Below are positions 6,703 to 10,637 of a stretch of 10,637 bases of DNA, piece after piece (the stretch's first letter is position 1; each line of letters begins with the position of its first letter). The translations under genes and the position numbers were made by a program. The notes below the pieces were generated by a model. The model saw only the letters and a program-made list of their open reading frames with translations, did no database searches and had not been told where the DNA came from. Source of the DNA: Thermoplasmata archaeon (lineage in GTDB: Archaea > Thermoplasmatota > Thermoplasmata > Thermoplasmatales > Thermoplasmataceae); assembly GCA_021819225.1 (NCBI GenBank), contig JAKARU010000022.1, positions 1-10,637 on the forward strand. Reading direction: 5' to 3'.

Positions 6703-8685
6703 TTATGTTCCCTCGTAATACTCATAGTAGACTGGATTTGTCATGCCTACATCATAGGTTGGGATATATGTCTGTCCTATAAGCGATGTATTAAATAACA
6801 CGAATCCTTCGTTAAACGAGAATGTGTTCATATAGTGAGAAGGAGGGTTCTTGGATATAATTGTTCCAATATAGGTAGTAATATTCTGATTAAATACTAT
6901 GGAATTTTGATAACAGCCATAGTAAAAGTAATTTTTTCCAAGGTTTGGCTCTGAACTATTTGCTTTGGCACTAAAGGAAAATGTCTTTCCATTATTAACA
7001 TCCCAATTCTTAGGGATTGAGTCCGCAGACGAATAAATTTGGTATAAAGAGATAGAGACTGAAATTACAGCAGCGACTCCTTCGCTTGGAGGAAAAGCAA
7101 TTCCTGCAATCGTTAACCCTATTTCTATACTATCTAGCACGATATTTAATAACTTACCATTACTACCACCAGTAACGCCAGACGCATCTATTAACGCAAG
7201 GCAATCGGGAAATTGTGAAACGTCACTTTGTCTGGACCCACTACTTATGAAAGAGTTTCCATTGTATTTGAAAACAACACTTCTATTGCATGCTCCATAA
7301 TATGAATGTTTTGACACTATCTCCTGATATAAACCCATCCTTGAACTTGGGTACGCCGGATTGGCAGAAATACCTCCAACTATCTGCTCTATACTCTTAC
7401 CGTTACTGTTCAACACGCTCCCAGCATTAGATTGAATCTCTTTATTAGGATAAATATATCCATAATCTGGGTTAATAAACTCATTAAACTTATGACCTAA
7501 CTGACTTATGCACATCCACAGATCGGTTGTAGGATCTTTATATGCAATACCCAGGTGCTCATAACAGCCAATATTGTTTAGAGTAAATGTTTTTGTATAT
7601 CCACTATATTGACATGCCTCAGACGTGCCAAGAAGAATATTCTGACCATTTCTCGCTATCTCAAAGTATCCCATGGTTATGGCTCCATCACCGGTAGGAG
7701 AGTCAACACAATATCTGAATGCCACCTTTCCTTCAGAAGATCCATTGGCAAAACACGTACTTGATGATTGCTGAAGGCTCACATCAGAAAACTCCGGTGG
7801 ATAAAGCGTGCATGGATTCTGTGTCCCACCCCCTCCGCCTCCACCACTCTTATGGATGCCACCACCCCCGGGCAAACTTTGTGGTATTGGTTCTATCTGT
7901 GGATCAATGGTGTATGTTTCATTTGGTGTAAGTGTTACTGGCCCCATTGGTGCTGCAAGCATGTCATGGTTATATTTTTGGGTGATGATTCCGCCATGAA
8001 ACAGTGAAGATTCTGACTGCCAGTTGATATTTATCCCTCCAATCTGAATATCATAGCAGGAAGGGTTTATTATTCCGGATCCATTGTTCATTTTCACATT
8101 TCTTGTTCCAGCCCCTCCCTCAGTAAAACTTCCTGTTTCTGGCAATATCATTGTGAAATCCACCATGTATGCCGCGCTGTGGTTTAGGAGATTCTTGAAC
8201 GCTAAGGATGATGACATGGTGTAGTTATCGAAAAAGAAGACGCTTGCTGCCTGTATACCTTTTCCATATTGTATCAGATTTGCTGAGTTCTGTGCACTGC
8301 TATTTATTCTTGACGTGGTGTATGAGTTAAACTGCGCTACTGATAAGTATGATGATGAATTGCTGTTATTGTTATTAGCATGCAGTGGATCTGCACTGAG
8401 ATGGGATGGTTGCTCAATGTTCAGTATATTCCATGATGTTGGATATTCTGTTGAACCGAATGATATGGCTGGCTGTGAACCTATGAATGAGACTGTTTCA
8501 CCAAACTGTGAATAGGATACAACGGGTAAAGGGTGGTTGTTGATTGCTTGTCTGGATTTTTCTGCGGTTGTTGTGAAATTTAATATGGCAAATGCTGAAA
8601 ATATCATGATGATCGAAAAGGAAAATGCAATAATGATCTTTTTGCTGTCTCTCTCTCTTTGGTTAAAAATATTATTTTCCATCAT
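6703..8685 (-). CDS. Large secreted or membrane-anchored protein with poly-Gly hinge; function unknown
   Basis: I do not recognise a family. The 660 residues start with a basic N-terminus and a hydrophobic stretch (17-35), a signal peptide or anchor. There is an Asn/Ser-rich linker (104-112) and thirteen NxS/T sequons spread over the chain, fitting an N-glycosylated cell-surface or secreted protein. A hinge at 273-287 (GGGG, then seven Gly) separates an N-terminal domain from the rest. All ten cysteines (210, 292, 311, 326, 358, 374, 392, 466, 495, 591) lie after residue 200, and the eight from 292 to 495 could form disulfides. Residues about 512-553 form a hydrophobic helix, Pro-Pro turn, helix hairpin, the only such segment after the signal. 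The C-terminus is Tyr-rich. The ATG at 8685 has a TATA box about 25 bases upstream. It heads a two-gene unit with the membrane protein. An adhesin, a hydrolase or an archaeocin-like effector are all open. Confidence 0.8.
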   Translation of the reverse strand: MMENNIFNQRERDSKKIIIAFSFSIIMIFSAFAILNFTTTAEKSRQAINNHPLPVVSYSQFGETVSFIGSQPAISFGSTEYPTSWNILNIEQPSHLSADPLHANNNNSNSSSYLSVAQFNSYTTSRINSSAQNSANLIQYGKGIQAASVFFFDNYTMSSSLAFKNLLNHSAAYMVDFTMILPETGSFTEGGAGTRNVKMNNGSGIINPSCYDIQIGGININWQSESSLFHGGIITQKYNHDMLAAPMGPVTLTPNETYTIDPQIEPIPQSLPGGGGIHKSGGGGGGGTQNPCTLYPPEFSDVSLQQSSSTCFANGSSEGKVAFRYCVDSPTGDGAITMGYFEIARNGQNILLGTSEACQYSGYTKTFTLNNIGCYEHLGIAYKDPTTDLWMCISQLGHKFNEFINPDYGYIYPNKEIQSNAGSVLNSNGKSIEQIVGGISANPAYPSSRMGLYQEIVSKHSYYGACNRSVVFKYNGNSFISSGSRQSDVSQFPDCLALIDASGVTGGSNGKLLNIVLDSIEIGLTIAGIAFPPSEGVAAVISVSISLYQIYSSADSIPKNWDVNNGKTFSFSAKANSSEPNLGKNYFYYGCYQNSIVFNQNITTYIGTIISKNPPSHYMNTFSFNEGFVLFNTSLIGQTYIPTYDVGMTNPVYYEYYEGT

Positions 8686-8703
8686 TATTAATAATCATGA
8701 GGT

Positions 8704-8716
8704 GATATTATAAAAA
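8704..8716 (-). promoter_or_regulatory. Promoter of the secreted-protein unit
   Basis: On the minus strand TTTTTATAATATC spans 8716-8704. Its TTTATAAT core is centred about 25 bases before the ATG at 8685, and no ribosome site is present at the start codon. This is the arrangement of a leaderless archaeal gene. The insertion sequence begins about 45 bases further upstream, so the core promoter is intact but any upstream control sites may have been displaced. Confidence 0.6.
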
Positions 8717-8761
8717 TTTATTGCATTAAATATTTGAACTACTGCTCTTTAGGTATATATA

Positions 8762-8775
8762 GTCTCATTATGAAT
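8762..8775 (+). repeat. Tentative left terminal inverted repeat of the IS630 element
   Basis: GTCTCATTATGAAT follows a TA dinucleotide and resembles the reverse complement of the proposed right end (shared pattern GYCT, then A, then TATGAAT). A stop-gap of two bases is needed to align the copies. Confidence 0.4.
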
Positions 8776-8792
8776 TATTTGATATAATAAAC

Positions 8793-8804
8793 TTTATATT
8801 TAAT
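8793..8804 (+). promoter_or_regulatory. Transposase promoter (TATA box)
   Basis: TTTATATTTAAT is centred about 25 bases before the ATG at 8822 and lies inside the element. This spacing points to a leaderless transcript and to ATG 8822 as the start. Confidence 0.45.
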
Positions 8805-8821
8805 TATTCGATGCAGTATTG

Positions 8822-9847
8822 ATGGCTGTTGAACGGGATTCCGGAACATTGACTGAAACTGAATGGAAACGCAAAGAGGGCATGGAACTGCTAAGGTCAG
8901 GCATGAAGCAGACTGCCGTGGCCAAGAAAGTTGGCGTAAACCGGAGGACTGTATATGAATGGAAGAAACGCATCGAGAATGACCATGATTACAGGAGCAG
9001 GAAGAAGGCGGGCAGAAAATCCCGTCTGTCAGTGGAGCAGAAGGAGACACTCAAGAAAATCATTGACTCCGGTGCCCTGGCCTACGGATACTCCACGGAT
9101 CTGTGGACACTCAAGAGGATCGCCGACGTGATTGAGAAGGAGTTCAGCGTGCATTACAACACCACGTATATATGGCAGCTGCTCGATGTGTTGGGATACA
9201 GTGCACAGATGCCTCTCCTCAGTGCAGTGGAAAAGAATCACGAGTATGTAAAAGAATGGCTTGAGAATGAATATCCTGAGTACGTGAAGGAGGCCCGCGA
9301 GAAGAATGCAACAATCCTCTTTCAGGACGAATCCGGGATGCAGAGCAGGCCCAACGTGAGAAAGACATGGTCACAGAGGGGAAAACGACCGGTCATGAAG
9401 GTCAGGGAAAGGAGGGATAAGATATCCATATCCTCTGCAGTCACTGAGGATGGCAATCTCTATTTCATGATCGTGAAGGAGAGCATGAACGAGGATCACA
9501 TCATAACGTTCCTGGATCAACTTCTTTCAGAGATTGGGGGGTTTCTGTACCTGTTCTGGGATAACATCATGATCCACAGGAGCAACAAGGTGAAGGAATA
9601 CCTCGGCATTCACAACGACAGACTAATAACAAGACGCATACCTGCATATTCTCCAGAGTTGAATCCTGACGAACTTGTGTGGAATGACCTGAAGTACCAA
9701 GAACTCCCGAATTTCTGCCCCAAGAACTATGACGAACTATACAGCAAGGCAGAGACGACGCTGGTGAAGTTGAAGGCAGATCCAGCGAAGATGAAACAAA
9801 TCATAAAGGGGACGAAACTTCCTCTACCATCAACACTGGGAAAATAA
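8822..9847 (+). CDS. IS630-family transposase
   Basis: This DDE transposase cuts and joins the element's ends at TA sites. Numbering from the ATG at 8822 (341 residues), there is an N-terminal helix-turn-helix at about 20-50 (MKQTAVAKKVGVNRRTVYEW), a second winged-helix-like region at about 75-125, and the catalytic core. The core carries the first Asp in FQDES (169), the second in WDNIMIHRS (247), and the Glu in PAYSPELNPDE (284), followed by the family-typical VWNDLK. All three catalytic residues are present and the frame is unbroken, so the enzyme may be active. The length is normal for IS630. I prefer ATG 8822 over the TTG one codon upstream because of the TATA spacing. The gene has no ribosome site. 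Confidence 0.95.
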   Translation: MAVERDSGTLTETEWKRKEGMELLRSGMKQTAVAKKVGVNRRTVYEWKKRIENDHDYRSRKKAGRKSRLSVEQKETLKKIIDSGALAYGYSTDLWTLKRIADVIEKEFSVHYNTTYIWQLLDVLGYSAQMPLLSAVEKNHEYVKEWLENEYPEYVKEAREKNATILFQDESGMQSRPNVRKTWSQRGKRPVMKVRERRDKISISSAVTEDGNLYFMIVKESMNEDHIITFLDQLLSEIGGFLYLFWDNIMIHRSNKVKEYLGIHNDRLITRRIPAYSPELNPDELVWNDLKYQELPNFCPKNYDELYSKAETTLVKLKADPAKMKQIIKGTKLPLPSTLGK

Positions 9848-9883
9848 TAATGTAAAGAAGAATAACGTATTCATTTCATCTAC

Positions 9884-9899
9884 ATTCATATTCTTAGGC
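9884..9899 (-). repeat. Tentative right terminal inverted repeat of the IS630 element
   Basis: ATTCATATTCTTAGGC, followed by TA at 9900-9901, is the inverted partner of the left end. It lies 37 bases after the transposase stop. Confidence 0.4.
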
Positions 9900-9901
9900 T
9901 A

Positions 9902-10400
9902 TGAACATTTTTCAGAAAAAGAGTCCCATCAGAATTTTGAAATTGCAATAAACTTAGTATTATTTGGTTTCACTGGCATAGATTCAAATCACAGTGCCTG
10001 AAGTAAATTGGAGCGTTCCTGTAGTTCTTATGCTTTATCTGTGGGGGCATACTCTCTACCATTGCAAACTCTTGCTAAATTCCTTTTCCAGTTGCGTCCG
10101 TTACCAATCTTTGTCTGGGAAATAAAGCATCAGGAGGTGATTTTTGATCTACTGTGACGGATGGGGTATTCTCTCTCACTACAGATGAATCTCTATTCTT
10201 GCAAATGAGGCATGAGATTAATCAAAAACACACCTTTTACTGCATTACAAAGAAAATTTAAAAGAGAGAGAAGTTGAAAAAGGATAGAACGCGGGAATAA
10301 TATAAGAACATTGAGATACATACCGAATTCATAGTGCACCAAAAAATTAAACCAATTCATATTGGATATCAGATTTGGAAAATTTCAAAAATAAGGAGAA
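9902..10400. other. About 500 bases without a convincing gene
   Basis: All frames on both strands are interrupted at short intervals and I see no tRNA, rRNA, CRISPR or recognisable pseudogene. The stretch contains an imperfect direct repeat, GGGGCATACTCTCT (10044-10057) and GGGGTATTCTCTCT (10163-10176), twelve of fourteen bases the same and 119 bases apart. It may be decayed sequence, a regulatory or non-coding RNA region, or the remains of whatever the insertion sequence disrupted. Confidence 0.5.
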
Positions 10401-10401
10401 A

Positions 10402-10410
10402 CTATAAAAT
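10402..10410 (+). promoter_or_regulatory. Probable promoter of the gene starting at 10441
   Basis: CTATAAAAT is a good archaeal TATA box and would start a transcript near 10432, about nine bases before the TTG at 10441. An AAGGAG sequence at 10393-10398 lies before the ATG at 10409, but that frame closes after eleven codons. Confidence 0.4.
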
Positions 10411-10440
10411 GATACTTTTGCATCCTCTGTTGAAACCAAA

Positions 10441-10637
10441 TTGAGTATCAAAAAACGTGAAACACCACTTTCAACTTTCCTGAAGAAAAACAGAATCTTT
10501 ACCTTTCCGCTTCTGTCTATTGCCCCATCTATACTAATCATCATTGCTTTTATTTTCGTCACAGCGCTTCTTTACATAGTGTTTCTCATACCGGTTGCAA
10601 TATTCATTGCGGCCCACTATACAGATACGTGGGGAAT
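10441..10637 (+). CDS. Membrane protein, N-terminal part; function unknown
   Basis: An open frame runs from TTG 10441 to the window end (65 codons, no stop). It encodes a basic, hydrophilic start (SIKKRETPLSTFLKKNR, residues 2-18), then a long hydrophobic stretch (about 21-59) long enough for two membrane helices or one helical hairpin, then polar residues HYTDTWG. Basic residues before the first helix fit the positive-inside rule with a cytosolic N-terminus. No ATG is available in this frame between the TTG and the TAA at 10405, so either TTG is the true start or a frameshift removed the start: the ATG at 10409 in another frame ends in a TGA that overlaps the TTG. I do not recognise the family, and the rest of the protein is outside the window. 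An antisense frame (10562 to 10347) overlaps it and looks like a shadow. Confidence 0.5.
   Translation, partial: MSIKKRETPLSTFLKKNRIFTFPLLSIAPSILIIIAFIFVTALLYIVFLIPVAIFIAAHYTDTWG

Larger units (their letters stand above)
8762..9899 (+). mobile_element. IS630-family insertion sequence, apparently complete
   Basis: The element consists of one transposase gene with short flanks. The proposed ends are GTCTCATTATGAAT (8762-8775) on the left and the reverse complement GCCTAAGAATATGAAT (9884-9899) on the right. Each is bordered on the outside by TA (8760-8761 and 9900-9901), the target that IS630/Tc1-type elements duplicate. The resulting length of about 1.14 kb is normal for the family. The terminal repeats are imperfect and need gaps to align, so the exact ends are tentative; the presence of the element itself is secure from the transposase. 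The transposase gene looks richer in GC than the unit to its left. Confidence 0.7.

Noticed and set aside
7808..7999. A proline-rich plus-strand frame
   Set aside because: It is the reverse reading of the poly-glycine hinge of the secreted protein.
8819..8821. TTG as the transposase start
   Set aside because: The ATG in the next codon fits the TATA spacing equally well and needs no rare start.
9900..9935. Alternative right end of the IS element near 9928
   Set aside because: The match to the left end is poorer and no TA target pair fits.
10347..10562. A 71-codon minus-strand open frame
   Set aside because: It overlaps the plus-strand membrane protein frame that has a hydrophobic segment and a TATA box; no promoter or ribosome site supports the minus frame.
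1..10637. tRNA, rRNA, CRISPR array or replication origin
   Set aside because: No cloverleaf-like sequence, no regularly spaced repeats and no origin-type repeats were seen on either strand by eye.

Overview
The window looks like chromosomal DNA from a Thermoplasmatales-type euryarchaeon (the Thermoplasma, Picrophilus, Ferroplasma, Cuniculiplasma group). The reasons are: AT-rich archaeal TATA boxes sitting about 25 bases before start codons, which implies leaderless transcripts; GGAGG-type ribosome sites only in front of downstream operon genes; a bacterial-type CoaA pantothenate kinase, the route reported from Picrophilus torridus, instead of the usual archaeal pantoate-kinase route; and an asparagine-rich secreted protein with many N-glycosylation sequons. 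The genus cannot be fixed from this sequence alone.

Layout. Positions 1-2605 (minus strand) hold a peptide-type ABC importer operon in the order dppB, dppC, ATPase; the ATPase runs off the left edge and no substrate-binding protein is in view. A divergent promoter region (2606-2708) separates it from coaA (2709-3659, plus), which converges on a thiolase (3685-4860, minus) across a small hairpin. A second divergent promoter region separates the thiolase from a TIGR01777-type SDR-family epimerase-like protein (5002-5940, plus).

Positions 6082-8685 (minus) are a two-gene unit without recognised relatives. A 660-residue secreted or membrane-anchored protein is followed, nine bases later, by a 203-residue membrane protein that is visibly built from two copies of one module. 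This pair is the best candidate for something undescribed. An exporter-independent secreted effector with a membrane partner (for example an archaeocin and its immunity protein) is one possible reading, but this is inference only.

An IS630-family insertion sequence (about 8762-9899) with an intact DDE transposase lies just upstream of that unit. To its right is roughly 540 bases with no convincing gene, then the start of a membrane protein (10441 to the window end) that appears to use a TTG start. The metabolic genes (coenzyme A synthesis, thiolase, peptide uptake) are ordinary housekeeping; the accessory part of the window is 6082-10440.
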